A stretch of 64,000 bases of DNA from Geobacillus zalihae NBRC 101842 (GCF_001544135.1 NZ_BCPV01000015.1:1-64000); one strand, 5' to 3'; counted from the stretch's first letter, positions 1 to 8,074 are shown. Notes: a model not told the origin generated them from the sequence alone. Numbers and translations: made by a program.

Positions 1-39
1 AATAAACCATATAGAATGAAGAGTGGGGGTTCCTCGTTG

Positions 40-1950
40 GTGAAGGAATACGAACGATATCGCCTGGTGCGTCTGCACAGCGCGATGGCCGTGCTGGCGG
101 CCGGAATGTTTGGCTTGCTTCTGTTTGCGGCCGGCCGGCTGCCTGTTTCGCCCGGATTCTATCATTCTATTCATCTTGCCTTAGGGCTCGCCGTGGTGGT
201 CGTTTGCTGGCTTGTTGCCGTGCAAGGGTGGGCCGTGTTTCCGCATACGTTGTCGCTGGAGCGGCTGATGATGGGGGCGCTGTTTTTCTCCTCAGGCTTG
301 TTGTTTTCGCTGCATGTTGTCTTGTCTTTTGCATCTGATGGTGTGGAAGCGTCCCCTTTTTCGCTCTCGGCCCGATTGACGCTTGCCTGGGGGCTTCTTT
401 TTCTGTTTTCGCGCCGCGATGAGGTGATGGAGCGTCGCAGCGGCCAGCGTTGGCAAGCGTTTTTCGCCGCTTTTGCTTATGCGGCGGTCGTTGGGCTATT
501 CATCCATTGGGTAGCGCCGCTTTGGCCGGGAGACGGGACAAGCCGCTGGCCGCTCTGGTGGAAGGCCGGCGAAGGGATTGCCGGTTTGCTCGATGCGGGC
601 GCCGCTTTGCTTGTATGGCGTCGTTGGCGGCAAGGGAGTTCCCGATCCTTCCTGTACTGGCTGCTGGCGTTATGGTGGTTTGCCCTCGGCCAATGGCTGC
701 TTATGCTTGGCGGCGGCCATGCGCTATGGGGGCAGCTGTATGAAATGGCCGGATTTTTGTATGTCGTGCGTGCAATGTACGTCGAGACGGTCGAAAAACC
801 GTACGTGGAGCTGAAACAGCACAAACAGCAGCTGGAAATGATGGCGAACGCCCTTGGCGAGGGATTGATGATGTTAAACCGCGACGGCCGGATCGTATGG
901 ATGAACCCGGAAGCGGGCCGTTTGCTTGGCCTTGATCCGGAGGAAGCGAAAGGGAAGCCACTGTTTTCGTTTGTCTCGCTCGCCGGGCCGGATGGGTCCG
1001 CGTGGGACTGGAAGCGGCTGCGCCGTGTTGTCAAACAGCTGAAAAGCGGCGAGGTGATTCGCGTCGAGGAGGAGCCGTTTCGCCGCCATGACGGCGTGTG
1101 CCTGCCGGTCGGCTACACGCTGGCGCCGGTGATGGAAAACGGTGCGCTGACAGGGCTTGTCGCCGTTTTGCGCGACATGACGGAGAAAAAAGAGAAAGAG
1201 CGGCTTGAGCGCGAGAGGGAACAGCTCGACTTTGAACTGTCGCTTGCCGCGAATATGCAACGGGCGCTTTTGCAGACATCGTCGAAGGCGGATTTGCCTT
1301 CGTACGTCGACATCAGCGTCCTCAGCGTCCCTGCCCGAGTGTTGAGCGGCGATTTTTATCACTTTGCTGTCCATCAAACATCGGTGTCCGTCGGCATTGC
1401 CGATGTATCGGGAAAAGGCATTCCAGCGGCAATGCTCATGACGCTGATGAAATTTATTCTGGACCGGACCGTTCATTACGGAACGCAGCCGCACGTGTAT
1501 CTTGACCTGCTGAACCGATTCGCCTACGACTACACCGAGCCGTCGATGTTTGTCACGATGTTTGTCGGCAATTACAACGAAAAGACGCATACGTTCTCGT
1601 ACGCGTGCGCTGGGCACGAACCGGCGCTTTGGTACCGGGCGAAAACGAAACAATGCGTCCCGCTGCACGCCAAAGGATGCGCGCTCGGGTTGTTTCCGCA
1701 ATTTTCGTTTGAGACGAAGTCGGTAGTGCTCGAGCCGGGTGATTTTGTGTTGCTGTACACCGATGGGGTGACCGAAAAACGCGGCGAAGAGGCGGACGAT
1801 GATTTTTCCGTCCTCGCCTCGATGGTTGCCCGCGTCAATTTGGACCAGCCGGCAGCGCAAATCGTCCGCGATTTGTACGAGCATATCAAGGCGTACCACC
1901 AATACGAACAAAAAGACGACCAGACGTTGTTGTTGCTCCGCCGCCGCTGA
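40..1950 (+). CDS. Membrane PAS/PP2C (SpoIIE-type) serine phosphatase
   Basis: About 636 residues. Roughly the first 250 are a string of hydrophobic segments (a membrane sensor-like region). A PAS domain follows near 265-385 (ANALGEGLMMLNRDG, then NPEAGRLLG), then a short coiled linker and a PP2C domain of the SpoIIE/RsbU type to the end. Phosphatase motifs are visible: SGDFYH, GIADVSGKGIPAAML and GDFVLLYTDGVTE. The first in-frame ATG at 16 has no ribosome site, whereas GGGGG at 25-29 precedes TTG 37 and GTG 40; I chose GTG 40. The gene is convergent with the sigB operon, so by inference it may dephosphorylate RsbV as an RsbU/RsbP-like stress phosphatase. The substrate is not proven by sequence. 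Confidence 0.85.
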   Translation: MKEYERYRLVRLHSAMAVLAAGMFGLLLFAAGRLPVSPGFYHSIHLALGLAVVVVCWLVAVQGWAVFPHTLSLERLMMGALFFSSGLLFSLHVVLSFASDGVEASPFSLSARLTLAWGLLFLFSRRDEVMERRSGQRWQAFFAAFAYAAVVGLFIHWVAPLWPGDGTSRWPLWWKAGEGIAGLLDAGAALLVWRRWRQGSSRSFLYWLLALWWFALGQWLLMLGGGHALWGQLYEMAGFLYVVRAMYVETVEKPYVELKQHKQQLEMMANALGEGLMMLNRDGRIVWMNPEAGRLLGLDPEEAKGKPLFSFVSLAGPDGSAWDWKRLRRVVKQLKSGEVIRVEEEPFRRHDGVCLPVGYTLAPVMENGALTGLVAVLRDMTEKKEKERLEREREQLDFELSLAANMQRALLQTSSKADLPSYVDISVLSVPARVLSGDFYHFAVHQTSVSVGIADVSGKGIPAAMLMTLMKFILDRTVHYGTQPHVYLDLLNRFAYDYTEPSMFVTMFVGNYNEKTHTFSYACAGHEPALWYRAKTKQCVPLHAKGCALGLFPQFSFETKSVVLEPGDFVLLYTDGVTEKRGEEADDDFSVLASMVARVNLDQPAAQIVRDLYEHIKAYHQYEQKDDQTLLLLRRR

Positions 1951-1984
1951 TGCCGCCCTAGCCGGCCGGCGGCGGCGTTTTTGG
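1951..1984 (+). terminator. Rho-independent terminator after the PP2C phosphatase
   Basis: A GC-rich hairpin (GCCGCC with GGCGGC around GCCGGCC) is followed by five T residues. It lies in the 37 bp between this gene and the convergent sigB. Confidence 0.7.
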
Positions 1985-1987
1985 CTG

Positions 1988-2761
1988 TTACGACGGGTAG
2001 GCAGCGGCCAGCTGCCGTTTCAGCTTTTCGATCGCCCGCTTTTGAATGCGGCTGATCGTCATTTGCGAGACGCCAAGCCGTTCAGCGAGCGACCGTTGCG
2101 TCTCGCCGCGGCGGAAGACGGCGTCGATGACGATTTGTTCTTGCTCGCTCAGTTTGCCGATCGCCTGCTCTAAATCCATTCGCTCGATCAGCGACTCGAT
2201 TTCGTTCGCTTCATCCGCGACGAATTCACCGATCGTCGTCGCATCCTTTTCCCCGTCTTGCACCGGGGCGTCGAGCGAAATCGCCTGGTAATGGTCGCGG
2301 CCGGCTAAAATCTCGATCGTCTCTTCCACCGATAAGCCTAAATGGGCGGCAATTTCATCTATGTTCGGCGACCGCTCGAGCTTGACGGTCAGTTCGTCGA
2401 TGGCTTGCTGCACTTTGCTTCCTTTCTCTTTCACCCGGCGCGGCACTTGGATATACCACGCTTTGTCGCGCAAATAGTTTTTCATATAGCCGATCAAGCT
2501 TTTCATCGCATACGATTCAAAGTTTGTTCCTTGGTTCGGGTCGTAATGGTCAAGAAGGCGCAAAAACGACAGCCGGCCGACTTGAAACAAGTCTTCGTAA
2601 AAATCAGGGCGGCTGCGCGCCATTTTTTTCGCTGCGGCCGCAATGAGCGGCTCAAAACGCACGAGCAACGCTGTCGCCGCTTCTTCCGTCTTCGTTTGTT
2701 GATAGGCGGAAATAAGGGCGTCAAGCTTGCTCTTGGACAGAGGAGGGGGATATACATTCAT
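1988..2761 (-). CDS. sigB: RNA polymerase general stress sigma factor SigB
   Basis: About 257 residues, typical for SigB/SigF/SigG-class factors. Region 2 is visible (FYEDLFQVGRLSFLRLLDHYD, core-binding), as are region 3 and a region 4 helix-turn-helix near the end (QRSLAERLGVSQMTISRIQKRA). It directs RNA polymerase to general-stress promoters. The gene is last in the rsbV-rsbW-sigB operon and overlaps the end of rsbW by about 40 bp, implying translational coupling. Two ATGs (2767, 2761) follow AAGGAGAG; the second has the better spacing. No rsbX follows, unlike B. subtilis. Confidence 0.93.
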   Translation of the reverse strand: MNVYPPPLSKSKLDALISAYQQTKTEEAATALLVRFEPLIAAAAKKMARSRPDFYEDLFQVGRLSFLRLLDHYDPNQGTNFESYAMKSLIGYMKNYLRDKAWYIQVPRRVKEKGSKVQQAIDELTVKLERSPNIDEIAAHLGLSVEETIEILAGRDHYQAISLDAPVQDGEKDATTIGEFVADEANEIESLIERMDLEQAIGKLSEQEQIVIDAVFRRGETQRSLAERLGVSQMTISRIQKRAIEKLKRQLAAAYPS

Positions 2762-3209
2762 GGGCATGCTCTCCTTCGCCGCGATGGCGGAATTTCGTCA
2801 GGCGGACTTCCGTTCCGCCTTTGGTCGTGACGCGGACGTCATCCATGAGTGCTTTCATTAAAAAGAGGCCGAGGCCGCCGACTTTCACATCTTGGAGTGG
2901 CTTGCCGGACAGCGACGCCGCCTGTTTGGTCGCCCGTTTGTAGTCAAACCCTTTTCCCTCATCTTTAATGACGATGGAAAGCGCATCGGCGCTCATCTCA
3001 AAACGGAGGTGAATATCGCCGCTTCTTCCGTTGTAGGCGTGAAGCACGACGTTGTTGCACGCTTCGGAGACGGCGACTTTCATATCTTCGATTTCTTCAT
3101 AGGAAAATCCCATTTTGGCAGCCAGCCCGTATAACGTCAAACGCACGATGTCAAGAAACTGTGCATCGGCTGGAATCGACAGCTGTACGATCGTTTCGTG
3201 CTCTTTCAT
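2721..3209 (-). CDS. rsbW: Anti-sigma-B factor and serine kinase RsbW
   Basis: 162 residues with a GHKL/HATPase fold. The N box (EACNNVV), G1 box (DEGKGFDYK) and glycine-rich G2 box (GGLGLFLMKALMD) are all present. RsbW binds and holds SigB inactive and phosphorylates RsbV; this is known of the family. The start has GGAGG seven bases upstream and overlaps the rsbV stop as ATGA. The 3' end overlaps sigB. Confidence 0.94.
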   Translation of the reverse strand: MKEHETIVQLSIPADAQFLDIVRLTLYGLAAKMGFSYEEIEDMKVAVSEACNNVVLHAYNGRSGDIHLRFEMSADALSIVIKDEGKGFDYKRATKQAASLSGKPLQDVKVGGLGLFLMKALMDDVRVTTKGGTEVRLTKFRHRGEGEHAHECISPSSVQEQA

Positions 3210-3556
3210 GATTGGCCTCCGATCCTTTCTGACGCATCGTTCATTTCGGAAAAAAAGTAGGATACTCCAGTTAAATCGAACAGACGCCGCACTTTCGGCG
3301 GCACGTTTTCAATGGCAAACGGCGCCCCGAGTTGATGCCGCGTTTTTAACAGCGCTACAAACATGCCGATCCCGGTGCTGTCAATATACGTTAAATCTTC
3401 GAGACGAAGAACGAGCGGTTTGGACGCATCGCCGGCGAGCGGTTCGACGGTGCGTTGAAATTGCTCGGCTGCCGCCAGGTCCAGTTCGCCTTTTATGTAT
3501 ACAACGTGCCGATCCGGCTGTTCGTCATGAACAAGACGGAATTGTTTCTGATCCAT
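3206..3556 (-). CDS. rsbV: Anti-anti-sigma factor RsbV (STAS domain)
   Basis: About 116 residues forming a single STAS domain. The phosphorylatable serine lies in YIDSTGIGMFVAL (about Ser60). Unphosphorylated RsbV captures RsbW and frees SigB. I prefer ATG 3556, which has GGGGTG six bases upstream, over GTG 3565, whose codon forms part of that site. It is the first gene of the rsbV-rsbW-sigB operon, behind a sigma-B-like promoter. Confidence 0.92.
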   Translation of the reverse strand: MDQKQFRLVHDEQPDRHVVYIKGELDLAAAEQFQRTVEPLAGDASKPLVLRLEDLTYIDSTGIGMFVALLKTRHQLGAPFAIENVPPKVRRLFDLTGVSYFFSEMNDASERIGGQS

Positions 3557-3648
3557 TTCTTTCACCCCACTGTGCGTTTGATGGATATCCCGGTGTTGCG
3601 TTGGCGCCGACGGCTTAGCTTGTCCGGCCTTTGGCGTTTACGCTTTCT

Positions 3649-3675
3649 ATACCCATATTTTATACTTGTTGAAAC
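3649..3675 (-). promoter_or_regulatory. Sigma-B-type promoter of the rsbV-rsbW-sigB operon
   Basis: On the minus strand GTTTCA is followed 15 bases later by GGGTAT, close to the sigma-B consensus GTTTAA / GGGTAT, with a slightly long spacer. It lies about 95 bp before rsbV and would give autoregulation, as known for sigB operons. Confidence 0.65.
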
Positions 3676-3700
3676 AGGGAATGTCGAATGAAAAGGGGAC

Positions 3701-3862
3701 ATGATGATGGAAAGATGGAAACAATGGGCGAAGAGAATAAAAAAGGAGATTTTTGTCCTCTATTCCGCCTGCCGCGACCGGCGTGTTCCGGTTTGGCTGC
3801 GGCAGGGGATTGGCGCATTTCCTGTTGGGGAAACAGGTTTCGCTATGGTTGCCTCAATCTGA
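3701..3862 (+). pseudogene. Short ORF resembling the N-terminus of a DUF1232 (YkvA-like) membrane protein
   Basis: A 53-codon frame starts at three tandem ATGs behind AAAAGGGG. Its first ~32 residues ([26 protein letters not shown]) resemble the N-terminus of DUF1232 proteins, which usually continue into membrane segments. Here the frame departs into [11 protein letters not shown] and stops. I read it as a truncated remnant, but a genuine small protein is possible. Recognition is from memory of the family pattern. Confidence 0.35.
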
Positions 3863-3876
3863 ACATTCACTTCGCT

Positions 3877-3904
3877 TTGACGCTGGTGTCTTTTGGGCTA
3901 CAAT
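3877..3904 (+). promoter_or_regulatory. Sigma-A promoter of ung
   Basis: TTGACG and TACAAT are separated by 16 bases, ending 40 bp before the ung start codon. Confidence 0.65.
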
Positions 3905-3944
3905 GATAAAAGGGAAAAAGCCGATGGCAAAGGAGTTGCTCGCA

Positions 3945-4634
3945 ATGCTGATTCTCAAAAACGACTGGGCTCCGCTGCTTGAAGAGGAGTTTCAAAAGCC
4001 GTACTACGTAAAGCTGCGCGAGTTTTTAAAAGAGGAGTACCGGACGCGGACGATCTATCCCGATATGCACGATATTTTCAACGCCCTTCATTATACACCG
4101 TATGCAAACGTCAAAGTCGTGCTGCTCGGGCAAGATCCGTACCACGGCCCGGGGCAGGCGCACGGGCTTAGTTTTTCCGTCAAGCCGGGCGTGCCGGTGC
4201 CGCCGTCCTTAGCGAACATTTTTAAAGAGCTGCATGACGACCTTGGCTGCTATATACCAGATAACGGCTATCTCGTCAAATGGGCTGAGCAAGGGGTGCT
4301 GTTGTTAAACACGGTGTTGACGGTCCGCCGCGGCCAGGCGAACTCCCATCGCGGCAAAGGGTGGGAATATTTCACTGACCGCGTCATTGAGCTCGTCAAC
4401 GAAAAAGACGATCCGGTCGTCTTTTTGCTTTGGGGCCGGAACGCGCAAGAGAAAAAAGAACGGATTACGAATCCGCGCCATCTGATTATTGAAGCGCCGC
4501 ACCCGAGCCCGTTTTCCGCCGCGCGCGGCTTTTTCGGCCATCGCCCGTTTTCGCGGACGAACGCGTTTTTAACCAAGCACGGACGCGAACCGATCGATTG
4601 GCAAATCGAGAACATCGGCGCCCGCGCTGAATGA
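3945..4634 (+). CDS. ung: Uracil-DNA glycosylase (family 1)
   Basis: 229 residues, matching the family's usual 220-230. The water-activating loop [18 protein letters not shown] and the C-terminal leucine-loop motif HPSPFSA are intact, as is LLLNTVLTV. It excises uracil from DNA as the first step of base-excision repair. A longer frame begins upstream at 3753, but AAAGGAG at 3929-3935 places the start at ATG 3945. It is followed 18 bp later by ywdI, as in B. subtilis. Confidence 0.95.
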   Translation: MLILKNDWAPLLEEEFQKPYYVKLREFLKEEYRTRTIYPDMHDIFNALHYTPYANVKVVLLGQDPYHGPGQAHGLSFSVKPGVPVPPSLANIFKELHDDLGCYIPDNGYLVKWAEQGVLLLNTVLTVRRGQANSHRGKGWEYFTDRVIELVNEKDDPVVFLLWGRNAQEKKERITNPRHLIIEAPHPSPFSAARGFFGHRPFSRTNAFLTKHGREPIDWQIENIGARAE

Positions 4635-4652
4635 AGAAAGGGGGAAGACATC

Positions 4653-4952
4653 ATGACGATCTCTTTGGCGGCGGTTGTCGCCAAAATGGAAGACGAATTG
4701 CGCAAGGCAAAGGCGGCCCATGACCCGCAGCGGATGCGTGAACATGTCGCTGCCATTCGCGTTTTATGCGATTTGATGTTGGAGGCAACAAGCCATCCGC
4801 AGCCGTCCGCTTCGTCTGCCGCAGCCGGGCCGCTTGTCGTCGGCGGGCCGATTTCGGTTGCTGGCGGGCTTTCGCTTGGAGCCGTTTCTGTCGGGGGACG
4901 CTCCCCTGACATTGACGATGAGGCGAACGGAGAGTCGTTGCTGGATTTCTGA
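4653..4952 (+). CDS. ywdI: YwdI family protein (DUF5327)
   Basis: 99 residues. The N-terminal half is predicted helical and charged (VVAKMEDELRKAKAAHDPQ) and the C-terminal half is low-complexity Gly/Ala/Ser/Val before a conserved-looking acidic end. Function is unknown. It follows ung with a GAAAGGGGG ribosome site, matching the ung-ywdI pair of B. subtilis. Confidence 0.8.
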   Translation: MTISLAAVVAKMEDELRKAKAAHDPQRMREHVAAIRVLCDLMLEATSHPQPSASSAAAGPLVVGGPISVAGGLSLGAVSVGGRSPDIDDEANGESLLDF

Positions 4953-4959
4953 GAGTGGG

Positions 4960-5115
4960 ACAGCGAATCCCCGTGGAACGGCCTTCTCCACAGGGATTCT
5001 TGATCAACAGAACTCCTTTAAACCGCTTGTCCTTGTTTGCGCCAAAAAACAAGAAGCGGTTCACCGGCTTGGATGCGGGTCTTGCCGGTGGCGCTCCCGA
5101 TTGACCGGTTCTGTC
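4960..5115. other. Cluster of stable hairpins between ywdI and the IscB element
   Basis: Hairpins in order: GAATCCC/GGGATTC (4965-4999); then an outer CAGAAC (5008-5013) pairing with GTTCTG (5108-5113), enclosing AACCGCTT/AAGCGGTT (5021-5061) and CACCGGC/GCCGGTG (5062-5090). This forms a three-way-junction shape. There is no U-tract, so it does not look like a simple terminator. It is either a structured repeat or an RNA; the function is not known. Confidence 0.4.
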
Positions 5116-5172
5116 GAGTGAAGTGGCTGACATTCATTAGTAATTTGTTGTCGGGGAACATTCCCATTATAT

Positions 5173-5405
5173 TAGTCAACTACCCACCACTTAAAGCCTA
5201 ACGGCTTTTGAAGTGGGGGCTTGGCAAGCCCTAGTTGACTACCCTCAGCCATTCAATGGCTACGTTGGAAGGGTCATGACACTTACGGATGCTCCTCCAG
5301 TCCGTAACCCTGTCGCAGATGGTTAAAAGCTCTGATGGGTAGGAGCGGTGCTGTCTGCCGAACAAGCCCTTCCAACATTGGGGAGGAGGAACTCACTCCT
5401 GAAAG
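5173..5405 (+). ncRNA. Probable omega-RNA (guide RNA scaffold) of IscB
   Basis: The 240 bp before iscB is densely structured. A perfect 10 bp stem TAGTCAACTA (5173-5182)/TAGTTGACTA (5232-5241) encloses CCACTT/AAGTGG, AAAGCC/GGCTTT and GGGCTT/AAGCCC hairpins. A long-range stem GTTGGAAGGG (5264-5273)/CCCTTCCAAC (5367-5376) encloses TTACGGA/TCCGTAA. IscB omega-RNAs are known to lie just upstream of the gene with the guide at their 5' end, so the guide here would be flanking sequence just before about 5173. The boundaries and the guide are inference. Confidence 0.7.
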
Positions 5406-5417
5406 GAGGTACACGTC

Positions 5418-6677
5418 TTGTTCGTGTACATTATCAATAAGCATGGAAAACCACTCATGCCATGCTCACCAAGGAAAGCAAGACTTTTGCTAAAACAGAA
5501 GAAAGCAAAAGTAGTAAGAAGGACACCTTTTACCATCCAGCTTTTATATGGTAGCAGTGGTTACAAACAACCCGTGTCATTGGGTGTTGACATGGGGACA
5601 CGACATGTAGGAATTTCTGCAACAACAAAGAAAGATGTGCTGTTTGAAGCGGAAGCGCAACTTCGAACAGATATTGTGGAATTACTTGCTATACGGAGAC
5701 AGTTCCGTAGAAGTCGAAGAAACAGAAAGACTCGCTACCGAGAAGCCAGATTTCTTAACAGAAGAAAACCAGAGGGATGGTTACCACCATCTATTCAACA
5801 CAAAATCAACTCGCATATAAAGTTGATTGACTTAGTTCACAATATTCTCCCTGCCACATCTGTCACTATTGAGGTAGCAGCATTCGATACACAGAAATTA
5901 AAAAACCTAAATATCCGAGGGGTGGAATATCAACAAGGAGAACAAATGGGGTTTTGGAATGTTAGAGAGTATGTTCTATACAGAGACAATCATACTTGTC
6001 AATATTGCAAAGGAAAAAAGAAAGACCCTGTTCTCCAAGTGCATCATATTGAAAGTCGAAAGACAGGAGGTGATTCACCAGATAATCTGATCACTCTATG
6101 CAAAACATGCCACCATGAAATTCACGAAAAAGGGCTTGAGCATATATTTCAACGCAAACGACCGCCTATGAGGGATGCTAGTCAGATGACCGCCATGCGA
6201 TGGGCAATGTTTAGTAGGATAAGAGAAAAATACTCGCATGCAAATATCACATACGGGTATATCACCAAATGTATTCGCATTGCTAATGGACTGTCTAAAT
6301 CTCATATGGTGGATGCTCGTTGTATTAGTGGAAATCCACTAGCCAAGCCAAGTGGCACGGTTTATCTTCTAAAATTCGTTCGAAAAAACAACCGTCAATT
6401 GCATAAAGCAACCATCTTAAAAGGCGGAAAACGAAAATCAAACAAAGCTCCACGATTTGTCAAAGGGTTTCAACTGTTTGACAAGGTGGTATACGAAAGG
6501 AAAGAATGTTTTATATTTGGCAGAAGAAGCAGTGGTTATTTTGACCTTCGGCTGTTAGATGGCACAAAAGTGCATGCTTCAGCAAGCTGGAAAAAGTTAA
6601 AAAGAGTTGAGCATGCTAGTACATTGTTAATTGAAAGGAGGAAGGGCGATTCCTCCCCGACTTTCGCTCTCGCTTAG
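5418..6677 (+). CDS. iscB: IscB RNA-guided HNH/RuvC endonuclease
   Basis: 419 residues from TTG 5418, with GAAAGGAGGT seven bases upstream. Domain order is that of IscB: PLMP domain (KPLMPCSP, 11-18), RuvC-I (GVDMGT, Asp58), arginine-rich bridge helix (about 92-110), RuvC-II (IEVAAFD, Glu152), HNH (about 194-236, with CQYC, HHIESRKTGGDSPDN, CKTCHHEIH; His209/210), and RuvC-III (KSHMVDA, His296/Asp299). All expected catalytic residues are present, so it should be an active omega-RNA-guided dsDNA nuclease, the family ancestral to Cas9. The last ~15 codons run into the right-end hairpins. Codon use is AT-richer than neighbouring genes. Confidence 0.92.
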   Translation: MFVYIINKHGKPLMPCSPRKARLLLKQKKAKVVRRTPFTIQLLYGSSGYKQPVSLGVDMGTRHVGISATTKKDVLFEAEAQLRTDIVELLAIRRQFRRSRRNRKTRYREARFLNRRKPEGWLPPSIQHKINSHIKLIDLVHNILPATSVTIEVAAFDTQKLKNLNIRGVEYQQGEQMGFWNVREYVLYRDNHTCQYCKGKKKDPVLQVHHIESRKTGGDSPDNLITLCKTCHHEIHEKGLEHIFQRKRPPMRDASQMTAMRWAMFSRIREKYSHANITYGYITKCIRIANGLSKSHMVDARCISGNPLAKPSGTVYLLKFVRKNNRQLHKATILKGGKRKSNKAPRFVKGFQLFDKVVYERKECFIFGRRSSGYFDLRLLDGTKVHASASWKKLKRVEHASTLLIERRKGDSSPTFALA

Positions 6678-6747
6678 AAGTCGGGGTCTCCTCGCCAAAG
6701 AAGATGAATGAGGGAAAACAATCTTTCATTAGAAAGGCGGAACAGCT

Positions 6748-7119
6748 ATGAAAACATTCGTCCTTCTCGGCGCGCTCAATGCGTTTTTAGCCGTCGCATT
6801 GGGAGCGTTTGGCGCGCACGGGCTTGAAGGGAAGATTCCGGATCGTTATTTGGAGATTTGGAAAACGGCGGTCCAATACCAGATGTTCCACGCATTAGGG
6901 CTGCTTGTTGTCGGATTGCTCGCTGGCAAGGCGCCAAATGTCGGGCTGATCGGTGCGGCGGGCTGGGTGATGTTCGCCGGCATCGTGTTGTTTTCCGGGA
7001 GCTTGTACGTATTAAGTGTAACGCAGATTAAGCCGCTTGGCGCGATCACTCCGTTTGGCGGCGTCGCTTTTTTGGTCGCCTGGGTGATGATCGGATATGC
7101 GGCGTTAAAATGGTTGTAA
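6748..7119 (+). CDS. ywdK: DUF423 family membrane protein YwdK
   Basis: 123 residues with about four membrane segments and the DUF423 signature (GALNAFLAVALGAFGAHGL, VQYQMFHALGLL). The role is unknown. GAAAGGCGG precedes the ATG. In B. subtilis it lies near ywdI; here the IscB element intervenes, so it may have lost its original upstream promoter. Confidence 0.87.
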   Translation: MKTFVLLGALNAFLAVALGAFGAHGLEGKIPDRYLEIWKTAVQYQMFHALGLLVVGLLAGKAPNVGLIGAAGWVMFAGIVLFSGSLYVLSVTQIKPLGAITPFGGVAFLVAWVMIGYAALKWL

Positions 7120-7171
7120 ACGGAGCGCAGGAGCGGAGCGCTCCGTTTTTTTGCCGCCGTCCCTCTCCGCT

Positions 7172-8074
7172 CTATAGCGAAAGCCATAGACTCAACGTCA
7201 ACAACAGTCCAACGGCCCAATGATGGCGGGCGGCCCATTTCATGCCGCTTCCTTCCTCGGTTCGACTAGCGCCGGGGCGGAAACAGAGACGAAGCCGGAT
7301 GGCAAGCGGCATCGCGAGCCCTGTGACCGCGGCAAGCAAAGGAACGATATGCCAAACGATCAAAGCAGCAATGGACAAGTAGGCGGAGACGAGAAGAAGC
7401 CCGAGAAGGCGCACGGCGTTGTTCCGTCCGAGCCGGATGGCTAATGTGCGGCGAAACGGCCGGTCTTTTTCGATGTCGCGGATGTTGTTTGTCAAAATCA
7501 TCGAGGCGATCAGCAAGGCGAACGGGATGGACAAGGCAAACAGAGCGGTGTCTGGAACATGCCCTTGTACGGCATAAGCGAGTGCGGTCACGACCGGCCC
7601 CATGCAAACGGCGGCGGTCAACTCACCTAAACCGAGCGAGGCGAGCGGACGCGGCCCGGCTGAGTAGGCGATCCCGCAGATGATCGCTGCGGCGCCGATC
7701 CACGCGATGGCTGGATCGCTTTGCCACGCCAAGTACGCGCCTAACGCAACCGCGACGGCCAGCATGGCGCCAGCAACGGCAGGGATCGAGCGATGGGCAG
7801 GTCCATGGCCATGCCCGTTCGTCCATTTGTCATCGTCTTGGCCGCGCAACCGATCAAAATAGTCATTCAGCATGTTGACGGCTGACTGAATCAGCACAGA
7901 GGCGGCTAACATCGCCAGCAGCACCTCGATCCGAACGGCGCCCTTTTTCGCCGCCAGCGCGGTGGCGGCCAGCACAGGGCTGATCGTTCCGCTCCATGTC
8001 GGCGGGCGCATTAAGTGAAGCCATGAAAAACGGTAAACCCAATGCCGATCTTCTTCACGATGTTCATATCGCAA
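7172..8074 (-). CDS. UbiA-family prenyltransferase (MenA-like)
   Basis: About 300 residues with eight or nine hydrophobic segments. The two aspartate-rich motifs of UbiA enzymes are visible: NMLNDYFDRLRG and NNIRDIEKD, which bind prenyl diphosphate through magnesium. It probably transfers a polyprenyl chain to an aromatic acceptor, for example in quinone synthesis; the acceptor cannot be read. The open frame extends to 8161, but TTG 8074 has GAGGGG six bases upstream and avoids overlap with the preceding gene, which ends at 8094. Confidence 0.8.
   Translation of the reverse strand: MRYEHREEDRHWVYRFSWLHLMRPPTWSGTISPVLAATALAAKKGAVRIEVLLAMLAASVLIQSAVNMLNDYFDRLRGQDDDKWTNGHGHGPAHRSIPAVAGAMLAVAVALGAYLAWQSDPAIAWIGAAAIICGIAYSAGPRPLASLGLGELTAAVCMGPVVTALAYAVQGHVPDTALFALSIPFALLIASMILTNNIRDIEKDRPFRRTLAIRLGRNNAVRLLGLLLVSAYLSIAALIVWHIVPLLAAVTGLAMPLAIRLRLCFRPGASRTEEGSGMKWAARHHWAVGLLLTLSLWLSL

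Larger units (their letters stand above)
5173..6697 (+). mobile_element. IS200/IS605-superfamily element carrying iscB, without tnpA
   Basis: The unit contains a structured non-coding left part (5173-5400), the iscB frame (5418-6677) and a hairpin-rich right end (6633-6697: GGAGGAAGGGCGATTCCTCC hairpin, then CCCCGACTT/AAGTCGGGG). It separates ywdI from ywdK, which are near neighbours in B. subtilis. It is visibly more AT-rich than the flanking genes. No Y1 transposase gene is present, so movement would need one in trans. Exact ends are inferred; IS200/IS605 elements leave no target duplication. Confidence 0.8.

Noticed and set aside
874-1911. 345-codon minus-strand open frame opposite the PP2C phosphatase
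   Set aside because: It is a shadow frame in GC-rich coding DNA, with Arg/His-rich composition and no motifs; the plus-strand gene has clear PAS and PP2C motifs.
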